A DNA stretch of 64,000 bases, taken from positions 13,527,446 to 13,591,445 of the forward strand of contig CM043969.1 of the NCBI GenBank assembly GCA_014529385.2, written 5' to 3'. Below are positions 46,501-57,369 of this stretch, piece after piece. Within the stretch, counting starts at the first letter, position 1. Every line of letters starts with the position of its first letter. A model generated the notes under the pieces. That model did not search any database and was not told where the DNA came from. It saw only the letters and a program-made list of their open reading frames with translations. A program made the translations under genes and the position numbers. The DNA is from Adiantum capillus-veneris. Lineage: Eukaryota > Streptophyta > Polypodiopsida > Polypodiales > Pteridaceae.

Positions 46501-49340
46501 TTCTTTCTCACCACTTGGAGTGACCATGATAGGTTTTAAATGGGGGTTTGGTTCCAAGGTCCACCACTTGTCCAAGCTAACTCTATTGAATAATAGAGAG
46601 AAGCAAAGGTCCACCACTTGTCCAAGCTAGGGTCCATTGAAACATGGAGAGAAGGATGCTCCACCATTTGTCCAAGATAGGCTCCATTGAAACATGAAGA
46701 GAAGCAAGATGCACGATGTCTCCAAGATGCTAGGCTCCATCGAAATACCTTAAACCCACGATATTTCGTAGATGGGGGGTTTACTTTCAAGGTCCACCAC
46801 TTGTCCAAGCTATTATCGCTAGTAGCATGAGTGGTTTGCTCTCAAGATTCACCACTTTTCCACTCTCTGTCATTATATTAAGAATATTTGGGTGTTAAGG
46901 TCCACCACTTGTCCAACCTATAAGACTATATGTTAATGGTTATTCTTTCTCACCCCTTGAAAGACTATATCTTAATGGTTATCCCTAGCTATTATTGCTA
47001 GTAGCCTGAGTGGTTTGGTCTCAAGATTCACCACTATTATTAAGAATATGTGGGTGTTAAGGTCCACCACTTGTCCCACCTATAAGGATACATCTTAAAG
47101 GTTATTCTTTCTTACTACTTGGAGTGACCATGATAGGTTTTACATGGGGGTTTGGTTCCAAGGTCCACCACTTGTCCAAGCTAACTCTATTGAAACATAG
47201 AGAGAAGCAAAGGTCCACCCCTTGTCTAAGCTAGGGTCCATTGAAACATGGAGAGAAGGATGCTCCACCATTTGTCCAAGGTAGGCTCCATTGAAACATG
47301 AGGAGAAGCAAGGTGCACCATGTCTCCAAGATGCTAGGCTCCATGGAAAAACATTAAACCCACGATATGTCGTAGATGAGGGGTTTACATTCAAGGTCCA
47401 CCACTTGTCCAAGCTATTATTGCTAGTAGCCTGAGTGGTTTGGTCTCAAGATTCACCACTTTTCCGCTCTATGTCATTATATTAAGAATATGCGCGTGTT
47501 AAGGTCCACCACTTGTCCAACCTATAAGGCTACATCTTAAAGGTTATTCTTTATTACCACTTGGAGTGACCATGATAGGTTTTACATGGGGGTTTGGTTC
47601 CAAGGTCCACCACTTGTCCAAGCTAACTCTATTGAAACATAGAGAGAAACAAAGGTCCACAACTTGTTCAAGCTAGGGTCCATTGAAACATGGAGAGAAG
47701 GATGCTCCACCATTTGTCCAAGATAGGATCCATTGAAACATGACGAGAAGCAAGCTTCACCATGTCTCCAAGATGCTAGGCTCCATCGAAATACATTAAA
47801 CCCACGATATTTTGTAGATGAGGGGTTTACATTCAAGGTCCACCACTTGTCCAAGCTATTATTGCTAGTAGCCTGAGTGGTTTGGTCTCAAGATTCACCA
47901 CTTTTATTAAGAATATGTGGGTGTTAAGGTCCACCACTTGTCCAACCTATAAGGCTACATCTTAAAGGTTATTCTTTCTTACTACTTGGAGTGACCATGA
48001 TAGGTTTTACATGGGGGTTTGGTTCCAAGGTCAACCACTTGTCCAAGCTAACTCTAATGAAACATAGAGAGAAGCAAAGGTCCACCCCTTGTCTAAGCTA
48101 GGGTCCATTGAAACATGGAGAGAAGGATGCTCCATCATTTGTCCAAGGTAGGCTCCATTGAAACATGAGAAGAAGCAAGGTGCACCATGTCTCCAAGATG
48201 CTAGGCTCCATGGAAAAACATTAAACCCACGATATGTCGTAGATGAGGGGTTTACATTCAAGGTCCACCACTTGTCCAAGCGATTATTGCTAGTAGCCTG
48301 AGTGGTTTGGTCTCAAGATTCACCATTTTTCCACTCTATCTCATTATATTCAGAATATGCGCGTGTTAAGGTCCACCACTTGTCCAACCTATAAGGCTAC
48401 ATCTTAAAGGTTATTCTTTATTACCACTTGGAGTGACCATGATAGGTTTTACATGGGGCTTTGGTTCCAAGGTCCACCACTTGTCCAAGCTAACTCTATT
48501 GAATCATAGAGAGAAGCAAAGGTCCACCACTTGTCTAAGCTAGGCTCCATTGAAACATGGAGAGAAGGATGCTCCACCATTTGTCAAAGCTAACTCTATT
48601 GAAACATGGGGGGTTTACGTTCAAGGTCCAACACTTGTCCAAGCTATTAGTGCTAGTAGCATGAGTGGTTTTGTCTCAAGATTCACCACTTTTTCACTCT
48701 ATGTCATTATATTAAGAATATTAGGGTGTTAAGGTCCACCACTTGTCCAACCTATAAGGCTATATCTTAAAGGTTATTCTTTCTCACCACTTGGAGTGAC
48801 CATGATAGGTTTTAAATGGGGGTTTGGTTCCAAGGTCCACCACTTGTCCAAGCCAGGGTCCATTGAAACATGGAGAGAAGGATGCTCCACCATTTGTCCA
48901 AGATAGGCTCCATTGAAACATGAAGAGAAGCAAGATGCACGATGTCTCCAAGATGATAGGCTCCATCGAAATACCTTAAACCCACGATATTTTGTAGATG
49001 GGGGGTTTACTTTCAAGGTCCACCACTTGTCCAAGCTATTATCGCTAGTAGCATGGTTTGGTCTCAAGATTCACTAGTTTTCCACTCTATGTCATTATAT
49101 GAAGAATATCTGGGTGTTAAGGTCCACCACTTGTCCAACCTATAAGGCTATATTCTAAATGATATTTTTTTTGACCACTTGGAATGTGCATGATATGTTT
49201 TACATGGGGTTTTCTTCCAAGGTCCACCACTTGTCCAAGCTAGATCTATTACATATATATTATACATACAATATTCAACTAGATTCCCTACCTATCATGT
49301 CCAGTAGCATGGATGCTCTAGCTTGAAGGTCCACCACTTG
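43517..49340 (+). repeat. Right-arm higher-order tandem array (about 440/360 bp units)
   Basis: TTAAGGTCCACCACTTG begins units near 43,522, 43,971, 44,401, 44,763, 45,207, 45,650, 46,089, 46,453, 46,893, 47,060, 47,500, 47,927, 48,370, 48,727 and 49,118. Full units are about 430-450 bp. Short variants of about 360 bp start at 44,401, 46,089 and 48,370 and lack the same internal block. A full unit holds about seven related submotifs. Each unit gives a roughly 90-codon minus-strand open frame, but that is a property of the repeat, not a gene. Confidence 0.92.
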
Positions 49341-49379
49341 TCCAACCTATACTCTCTTATGTAAGGGAGATCTCGCTAT

Positions 49380-49490
49380 AAATTCAAAACCTTCCCGCCT
49401 AAATTTAAAATATCCCTCCCAAATCTTAAATATCCCGCCTAAATTTTAAAATATCCCGCCCAAATTTTAAAATTCAAACTTTTTTATAAA
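49380..49490 (+). repeat. AT-rich minisatellite
   Basis: Units of about 20-25 bp built on TCCCGCCTAAATTTAAAATA recur four times with substitutions. The region then grades into AT-rich DNA to about 49,720 without a gene. Confidence 0.65.
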
Positions 49491-49849
49491 AATTTAAATT
49501 TTACTACCTAAATTTAAAATATTCCACACGAAATTGATTTTAAATTCAAGTTTACCACAAAAAGATATCATTATACCACCTAAATTCAAATATGCAAACC
49601 TCAAATCATTATATTGTACATAAATTCAAACAAATTCAAATTAACAAGCCTAAACTGATATTAGTTTGCATAGATATGAATTTATCACACCTAAATTATG
49701 TCACCATGTTAGAGAGAGTGGTTAGAGAATTTGAACAAGGTCCACCACTTGTCCAACCTAGATACCAAGAAGGATTGAGTGTACAAGGTATTGTTTGGAG
49801 GTCCTTATAGTCCACTGGCCTCAAGGTCCACCACTTGTGGTAAGGGTCA

Positions 49850-51340
49850 CCAAAAAGTGTATATATTCATCCAAATAAATACACGTATTTTTGGTCTACA
49901 TGTCCTAGTTTAAACCATTTATGTCCATTAGGTGTATCACTAAACAACACTACTATTTTTGAGAAACAGAAGTTACAATCATATCTACAAATGGACTAGA
50001 GGAAAATCAGCTCAGCATACATCCAGAACTCGCTACAAGAATCGACTTTAACAGATCACGCAAGTAAGTCTTCCATTCAATTTTACTAGTATTACAATGT
50101 GTTAGTTATTTGTGATATTTATGTATGTATATATACTATGTGTGCATATCGTAATTAAGTGTAATTGTGTATCTGCATTATGTATGAGTATTACAATGAA
50201 ATAACACAAATATACATACATACACATAGATAACACAGACGCACACATACATGAGCATGTATTTTCAAGAGAGAGATAGCAAGATACAGAGATAGATAGA
50301 TAGAGAGAGAGAGAGAGATAAATACCTGTTTTTTAGAGAGAGGAGAGAGAAAGATAACAGATTTCACTGTGTTTATGTATGTGGAAGAGAAGAAGACGAT
50401 GTATGGGAATATGTGCACGTATTTTCAAGAGAGAGACAACAAGATAACAGATTTCATTGTGGTTATGTATGTGGAAGTGAGGAAGACGATGTGTGGGAAT
50501 ATGTGCATGTATTTTCAAGAGAGAGACAGCAAGATAACAGATTTCACTGTGGTTATGTATGTGGAAGAGAGGAAGACGATGTGTGGGAATATGTGTATGT
50601 GTGCGGGGATACTTTTAAACTATGTATCTCTGTCTTTTGACGAGAGAGTGTGTGTGCAAGAAGAGTTACAGAGAACCATCTTCTCTATATGGAGAAAGAC
50701 AGAGAGTGAGAGAGAGAGAAATACCTGTTTTTTCTCTATTCGTGAGGTGTGCAATGTCTCCTGAGAAGACTGCCCGATCCTGCCCTTCTGGAAAGCGTTG
50801 TGTACGCTGCTGTTTCTTTATCTTGTGCGCGAACTTTCAATCCTGTGCACTCCACTTGTGTGTTGTGTACGATGCCGAGCTTACTCCTCTACGCGCGCGT
50901 ATACTCCAACTGTGTGCGATCCGTGTGCGCTTTCTGTGTGTTTGTTGCTCGCCTGCTTTCTCTGTGTGCGTTTCTCGTGCGCTCTCTGTGTGCCTAATCT
51001 TGATAGGGTTTATTAGAATGCCACGTTGCTACAAGCCCCAGGACCGCGCCCAGAACAATATCCCAAAATCAACCTCCCAAGCCCCACCATCGAGAGCGCT
51101 ATATTCCACATCCCCATCAAGAGCGCTACCCCCAAACCTCACGTGGAAGCGCTGCCTTGTCACCCCATTGTGGCATTGCCCTAAGACCCCGCATCTGGAG
51201 TGCTAAATGGGAACATTCTTCATTAGTGAAATTTTGAACATAAATTATATTAGCATATACTTAAATATAATACAAATATTAACATATTAGCTATACTACT
51301 AATTTACTATAGCAGTTCTAGATTATGTCCCATACTATAT
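49850..51340. other. Unassigned segment of the giant element (with a 90-bp triplication)
   Basis: The motif array is absent. There are GA and CT dinucleotide patches, the 90-bp tandem repeat and a GC-richer stretch (50,750-51,210) whose open frame has no recognisable domain. It could be a promoter or leader for the right-end gene, but I see no direct evidence. Confidence 0.4.
50351..50620 (+). repeat. 90-bp tandem triplication
   Basis: AAGATAACAGATTTCA starts near 50,351, 50,441 and 50,531. The period is a multiple of three, so an open frame with 30-residue repeats runs through it. Whether it is translated is unknown. Confidence 0.85.
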
Positions 51341-51779
51341 TTAAGGTGCCAAAGGTTTGGCCTTATGGTCCTAGATTTAGCCAAGTGGTCAACACATATA
51401 GGACCAAGTGCACACTGTGCCACAAAACTTGGCCACCACTTCACTTGCCAAAGTTTAGGCCACATGGTCAATCCTAACTTTCCAATGTTCTTATTATGTC
51501 ACCTTTTGCCTCGTGGAAAACCTAGGCTTGTTTTCACATACTCAGGCACTTCAAGCCACAATAAATTGTCATTACTCTTCGGCAACCCTTTTGTTCAAGT
51601 CTTTGAAAAAACATTGTTTAAGGCCACCCTAAACCATTTTCATTTAGGGGTGTCTAAAACTAGCTTTTTGGCAATTCGAGAAGAAAATGGTCAAAGTTTT
51701 ATACTTAGTTTTAACCACTTGACCAATTCAAATATTGGAAAGCAAGGTCTTGTAATACTTTTCTTTGGACATCACACAT

Positions 51780-52950
51780 TAAAACTAGGTCCCTCACTTG
51801 TCCAAGCTATGCTCTAATACAATAAAGGGCTTTTGGTTTCAAGATGCACCACTTTCCCAATCTTGATTCCATTAAAGAAGCTAGCTCTACTTAGACATTT
51901 AATAGCAAGGTCTTGCAGCAGTTCAGATTGAACATTTTCCATGGCAGCTAGGTCCACCACTTATCTAAGCTATGCTTTAATAGAGTAAGGGGGTTTTGGT
52001 TTCAAGATCCACCACTTGTCCAAACTTGATTTGGGAAGCAAGGTCCTATAATAGTTTGCTTTGGACATTCACCATTACAACTAAGTCCACCACTTCTCCA
52101 AGCTATGTTCTAATACACTAAGGAGGTTTTGGTTTCAAGGAGAACCACTTGTACGACTCTGTTTTTGGAAGTAAGGTCTTTACATAGTTCACCTTGGACC
52201 TTGGACATTGGATACTACAACTAAGCCCACCACTTGTCCAAGATATCCTCTATATATAGCCAAAGGGTTTGGGTTTCAAGATTCACCACTTTTCCAACCT
52301 TTCTTCCATTAAAGAAAGGAGGGGCTTTATAACTAGGTCCACCACTTGTCCAAGCTATGCTCTGATATAGAAAGGGGATTTTGGTTTCAAGGTCCACCAC
52401 GTGTTCAACCTTGCAAGACTCAAGGGATACTTGGACATAGGAAAGCATAGTCCTATAGTAGTTGATAGGTGGCAGTGGGTATTACAACTAGGTCCAACCT
52501 ATGCTCTCATATAGCAAAGAGGCTTTGCTTTCAAGGTCCACCACTTGTCCAACCTTGCTTCCATTAAAGAAATGAGGGGCTACGTAAACATTGGCAAGCA
52601 AGGTAGCAAGGTCCTAAGGTGTTTCACCTTCGATATTGGGCATTATAACTAGGTCCACCACTTGTCCAAGCTATGCTCTGATATAGAAAGGGGATTTTTG
52701 TTTCAAGGTCTACCACGTGTTCAACCTTGAAAGACTCAAGGGATACTTGGACATTGGAAAGCATAGTCCTATAGTAGTTGATAGGTGGCAGTGGGTATTA
52801 CAACTAGGTCCACCACTTGTCCAACCTATGCTCTCGTATAGCAAAGAGGCTTTGGTTTCAAGGTCCACCACTTGTCCAACCTTGCTTCCATTAATATAGC
52901 AAGGAGGATTTGGTCTCAAGGTTCACCACTTGTCCAACCTATGCAAACCT
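51780..52950 (+). repeat. Right-arm repeat array, subfamily near the right end
   Basis: The same motif orientation with a different spacer (CTATGCTCT(A/G)ATA..., TTTTGGTTTCAAG). AAGACTCAAGGGATACTTGG recurs at 52,415 and 52,731, a 316-bp duplication. It ends about 80 bp before the right-end gene. Confidence 0.85.
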
Positions 52951-53032
52951 TTTTCATGTTGTAGCATGATTTTTTGTTTGAAGAGTATTTTTCTATAACT
53001 ATGGATTTAACAATGTAATCTTTTTACTTACA

Positions 53033-55031
53033 GGATGGACTTCGAATCTGGGGAGAAAGTACATATGATACTTGACAATGAAATCGTTGGTATTGGTTGT
53101 GTGTGTAGAACAGATCCAGATTCCACTTGTGGTGGTACAAAGATAGGGTTGGGAAATGTCTCCATACTAGTGGAGGAATGCTTGAAGGATGTGGTCCTAC
53201 CTTTTCCTACAATGGATACTTCATCTCTCCAAGGCTCATTATGGAGTGCTGTTCGATGTTCAAAGCTTCTTTTGCAATCTTTTGTATTAAATGGGAACTT
53301 AATTGATCCACACGAAAGCTACAATGGTGATGAAGAACATGATCATTCTGATGCTCTAGTTACAGATGCAATACCTATGACAAGCCCATAATTTGAAGCA
53401 ATGATTCGAGAGTCTTGGAGAAATCAGAGGGTCCTTTTAAAAGATGACACAATGATGCAAACCATGAATGAAGGGACCATCTTATATGTATTTCCACATG
53501 ATTATGTCAACTTTCAGGAACTTGGTCCTCATTGTGTGGGTGTGGGTATTGAAAGAGAAAATGCAAGCATTGATGATGTGGTTGAAGTGGGTAGCATCAC
53601 TTTGCTAAAGTGGCCCATCAAGCAGACAACAATGTTGAATGGGAGCCCATTACAACGCTTTGTTCCTGTTGATGGCATGCATGCTACATATGAGGATGTA
53701 TCCAACGATGGCAATGTTGGAAAAAAACTTGATGGGAGTAATGTTGTCATGTTGTCAAGGAAGAGACGATACACTTTCATGAACATGACTCAAAAATCAA
53801 AAGCAGCACCAGCTTCGACTTTTTACCTTTCAAACAAATCAATTCAAAGGGTATCATGCATTGATTGTTGTGCACAAAAATGCTGCCAATTTGCAGATCG
53901 TGATATGGTGACAAGGTTACGACAACAATTTTGGGGAGAGTCTCAAAAATCACGCACTAATTATGTTAATGATGTTCTTTCTATATGTTATCAGAAAGAT
54001 GAGAAGTCACGATACCAATTCAGGCTAAATGGCTCTATTGTTTGTTGTAGAGCATGGTATGAGCTACATGGAATACCAAAGACATCATTTTATCGATACA
54101 AGGAGAACTTTGAAAATGGTGTGCGCCAATATGTACATGGGAACACATGTACATTGAGCAGGATGAGACACCAATGATGCAATATAAGGCACATGTAGGT
54201 GTATCAAGTTGGAGTGGAAGTATTCGCCTTTGGAAAACAGACACAGAAGGCAAGCCAATGTTACCACATGGAGATCCACCTCTAGTACAAATGGCGGAGT
54301 ATGTCAAGGCCCACGAAGAAGTCATTTTGGGGCTAAAGAACTATATAAAATTTTGTAAAAATTTAGGGAATGGTTCAAGTATTCCGCGATATTATAGACC
54401 CGTGATAGATTATTGGAGTAAGGTAATTGAAGAGATTGGAAAAGCAATCATATCAGAGGGAGTCTTGTATGAAATGTTTTGGCCAAAAACTCAAGAATAT
54501 TCTCACCTACAAAGCACTACAATGAATTTGCAACAAGGAGCAGAAAGATTCCTAGGCCTTGAAGAGTTGAACGATCATTTTTGTGGGCCTCAACGAGATA
54601 GGCCAAGGGAAGAGTTTGACCCTATGTCTGATGTGCACCAAGGTGACTTTCTTATGCTTGTTCCGAGTGACACAGAAATCTATCCAGTGTGGCTTGCAAT
54701 GGCTTTATCTGACATTGATAATGAACCTACATCACCAAACTACAAAAAACTATTGATTCAATATTGGGCACCTTGCGCGAGAAAAAGTGGGATGACAGAT
54801 ACTCAAGCTTACAGTAATTGTTGGAAGGGTTATTGGGCTGTCAACTATAAGGACCCACAAGTGTGGGAAACTATAGATGCAATTGTTTGGTCCTGGAGAC
54901 CCAACAAAGAAGGACCATTTTCTAGAATAAAGATTCCAGAAAGACATGCTCTAAAAGCCAAAAAAGGCCTCACTCGTGCACATCAGCCACACTTGGATCA
55001 AAGTTCAGATATGGTATCAAATGTGGAGTAG
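53033..55031 (+). pseudogene. Candidate DNA-binding/transposase-associated protein at the right end, one stop and one frameshift
   Basis: An acceptor (CTTACAG) precedes ATG at 53,035. The first 115 residues (IVGIGCV, GLGNVSILVEECL, VVLPFP) resemble the DUF8039-type domain of plant En/Spm-like transposon proteins. After an in-frame TAA (53,389) the same frame continues with a Cys cluster (CIDCCAQKCC near 53,860) and a helical region with VCCRAWYELHGI. A shift near 54,140-54,165 moves to the frame ending at 55,031, which has a C-terminal domain (GDFLMLVPSDTE, PVWLAMALS, IQYWAP). No DDE/RNase H core is obvious. Its position against the right terminus suggests it belongs to the giant element. The domain call is tentative. 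Confidence 0.5.
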
Positions 55032-55306
55032 AATTATGTGGAGCTTCTATTGTGACTATACTAGTCAATTTGTAAACAAAATCTTTTTTGTATCTTCCTT
55101 TGTTTTATGTAATTTATAGTTATTATTCAAATCCATGTGTTGTACATCCTCTTGACTTTTGGTGTTTATCAACACCACAATCCTATGAGATTTTCACTTT
55201 ATTTACTAGCCCACACCTCAATTTTTCCCACTTTAAGTGGAAAATTCCCAAATTACATGAATTCGGTCGATTTGGAGATTCCCATAATGTGAGATTTTTA
55301 CCAAAA
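55032..55306. other. Right subterminal region of the giant element
   Basis: AT-rich DNA without a gene, from the end of the right-end protein to the terminal repeat. It contains TTTTTCCCACTTTA (about 55,220-55,232), the complement of a block just inside the left end. Confidence 0.55.
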
Positions 55307-55321
55307 TACCTAATATGGTCT
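55307..55321 (-). repeat. Right terminal inverted repeat of the giant element
   Basis: TACCTAATATGGTCT complements the left terminus, with one base fewer than the left copy. TAAGG (55,322-55,326) follows directly and matches the bases before the left end. Confidence 0.7.
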
Positions 55322-55357
55322 TAAGGCTTTATCTCTTCTACCTCATAGTCGAGGACG

Positions 55358-55381
55358 ACAATGATTTCAAGAGAGAGGTAA
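55358..55381 (+). promoter_or_regulatory. Gypsy polypurine tract region
   Basis: CAAGAGAGAGGTAA lies directly before the LTR's TGTCAT, preceded by TCGAGGACGACAATG, a pattern common at the 3' end of plant Ty3/gypsy interiors. It primes plus-strand DNA synthesis and confirms that 55,322 onward is gypsy sequence. Confidence 0.85.
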
Positions 55382-57012
55382 TGTCATAAAATCTAATATC
55401 TAATATCTAACCAACCCAAATGATTTTCTCATATTAAATTGATCACTTAATGTGGGAGAATAAACGGAACAAGTGTTAAGATATAGACATGTGCTTATAG
55501 ATCTATCTCAACACGGGGCCAATGGTAAAGGGGCCCAAATGAGAGATGGTCTATCAAAGAGAAAGACTAACAAATGGAGCATAAGACCTTAGCGTTAGCT
55601 TCATTGAAGACCTCCAATAATGTGTGTAAAAGACCTTTGACCTTAGGTAAGCTAGGGCCGAGCTTCAGGCACAGGAACCCGACCCAGCTCGAGGTGCTTG
55701 TCCCGCTTGTCATGCTTGATGACTAAGGTGCTTGAGGTGCTTGATGATTGAGATGCTTGAGGTTCTTAATTATTGAGATGCTTGAGGTGCTTGACATGCT
55801 TGAGATGCTAGGGTTGCACTTGAGGTGAGAACCCAACCCAAGCTTAAAGTGCTTATGAGCCAAGCTTGTGGTGGGAACTGGCCCTATGCATGAGGGGCTT
55901 GAGGTGTCAAAAAGTCAAAGATTCAATCCCTACAAGGAGCGGGCGAGCCCTACATGAGGGGGGATGAGAGAGAACACCCACACACTCACACAAGGCATGC
56001 ATAGTACAAAGAAAGCAAAAGGGACACTTGTCAAGTTCCTCCTCATGTTGCCCTCATGCTGTGCCTGAAGCCTATTGGTTGGCCACCCAAGGGGTCCAAT
56101 AATAATTTAGGAGATTTAATTAATTGATTTGGCATTTGTCTAGCCCTCTCTCGCAAAGGGGAAAGGGGGAAACTTGTCTCAAGGCTACCCTTGCTACTTG
56201 TAATGCCTCCTGCTTGTGATTGGCTAGGCCTGGAGGGGTCCAATGAGCTTCAAGGATGAGCTACAAGGAGGGGTCTACCCAAGAAAGCTAGGGGGTTTCT
56301 TAGGGGGTATACTCACCCACACACACTCACAAACACTCTCATTGTGTGCTATGCAAAGTGCAAGAACTCCCTCTCCTTCTCCAAGCAAGTAGAGGTTGTG
56401 AGCCTACACCAACACTCTTGGATATGGAGTGCAAATCCAACCAAGAGCCATGCTTCAATGCTTAAGCTTGCCATCTCCTTCTTCTTCATTACTATGCTAT
56501 TATGTATGCTAGCAACAAGAGTTATGATAAGTGAGGAGCTAATTCTTTCTCCTACGAAATGTTTCTTCTTCCTCTTTCCTACCCTCATTCCCTGCTAGCT
56601 CTCTCCACCTTCGAAGGTGTTTGAGGTCTTGGGACTGAGGCTTGGGATAGTTAAAGATTTCTTCAAGTTTATGTTATGTTTGTGATGCATGAAGCTTTCC
56701 ATCTTCATTGCATCACCTAGGTCACAAGGAACACAAAGATTTTATTGTAACAAGTCTCTCTTAATGGGAGAAATCATAATACAAATGCCTATTGGAGGGG
56801 GGACCGGCTCCACATAAATCCGGTCCTCAACTGTTGTCATGTTCTCTAAATTCTCTCTCTTGCAAAAGTATTGTTCATGCCAAGTTAGCTAATTGCTATG
56901 ATTATGTTGATATATTCAATTATGTTCACCCGCTATGCTCACAAAGTCATTTCTCAAAAGTACTCTCATTAATTTTCGCTACTCTCAAATTAAATAGGCC
57001 AATTTCATTACA
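55382..57012 (+). repeat. Gypsy 3' LTR
   Basis: TG...CA ends, about 1.63 kb. It aligns with 11,854-13,449 over its length with scattered substitutions. There is one expansion of the GAGGTGCTTGA minisatellite (about 55,720-55,800) and a small indel near 56,650-56,670. Confidence 0.93.
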
Positions 57013-57053
57013 AACACACACACAGACACACACACACACACACACACACACAT
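57013..57053. repeat. (CA)n microsatellite, right flank of the gypsy insertion
   Basis: CA run with one GA interruption, directly after the 3' LTR. It matches the (CA)n before the 5' LTR. Confidence 0.85.
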
Positions 57054-57369
57054 CTTGTTTGATTAATTTCTATGCATGTAGTCACTTGGTTTTGATTGGT
57101 TGAATTCATATAGTTATCAAAACTAAAGTTTCAATTTCAATTCCAGTATCACACAAAGGGGTGGCATGAACAAGCAACATTTTAAGGCCATGGAGTATAT
57201 TTTTCTCATATCTATACACAACAAATAAACCCTATTTCCATCCAATGAATGAAAGAAATTACAAGACATTGTCTAATGCCTTTATTATTTACATAGCCAT
57301 CCATACATTTAGCTAATCATAGTGCAAGTTCCAAGAGGGGCAAGTTGCCGCTTCCGCATGTAAGTCTGT

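Larger units (their letters stand above)
18978..55321. mobile_element. Giant insertion, about 36.3 kb, with terminal inverted repeats
   Basis: The left end AGGACCATATTAGGTA (18,978-18,993) and the complement of the right end AGACCATATTAGGTA (55,321-55,307) share 14 identical bases and weaker similarity beyond. TAAGG flanks both (18,973-18,977 and 55,322-55,326). The gypsy 3' end resumes at 55,322, which independently fixes the boundary. Removing the nested CACTA element leaves about 28.6 kb. Contents are inverted arms of one repeat family, four minus-strand coding remnants (two FCP1-like, one SET, one DGQHS protein) and a plus-strand candidate DNA-binding or transposase gene near the right end. 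I do not recognise the superfamily; the 5-bp target duplication and ends match no common plant class I can name with confidence. Confidence 0.72.
11854..57012 (+). mobile_element. Ty3/gypsy chromovirus, about 8.8 kb, split by a 36-kb insertion
   Basis: The element proper is 11,854-18,977 plus 55,322-57,012. The parts are a 5' LTR (11,854-13,449), a primer-binding site for initiator Met-tRNA, gag, protease, RT, RNase H, integrase and a chromodomain-like C-terminus (to 18,673). A 3' untranslated stretch, polypurine tract and 3' LTR (55,382-57,012) follow. The order protease-RT-RNase H-integrase defines Ty3/gypsy, and the C-terminal chromodomain-like segment points to a chromovirus. Stops and frameshifts make it non-autonomous. 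Both flanks are (CA)n, so a 5-bp target duplication is compatible but cannot be read uniquely. Confidence 0.88.

Noticed and set aside
43604..49067. Family of about 90-residue minus-strand proteins starting MDKWWTLNVNPP
   Set aside because: They recur once per tandem unit and reflect the repeat sequence. Similar frames appear with stops and shifts in other units and in the left arm, so they are not a gene family.
50622..51206. 194-residue open frame in the giant element
   Set aside because: Cys-rich composition arises from GTGTG and CTCT patches. No recognisable domain, and alternative frames are equally open.
19240..52950. Centromeric satellite DNA
   Set aside because: Unit length and orientation change with position, genes are interspersed, and the array is bounded by inverted termini inside a gypsy element.
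54130..54165. Short intron explaining the frame change in the right-end gene
   Set aside because: The only GT...AG pair nearby would give an intron of about 34 bp, below normal plant size.
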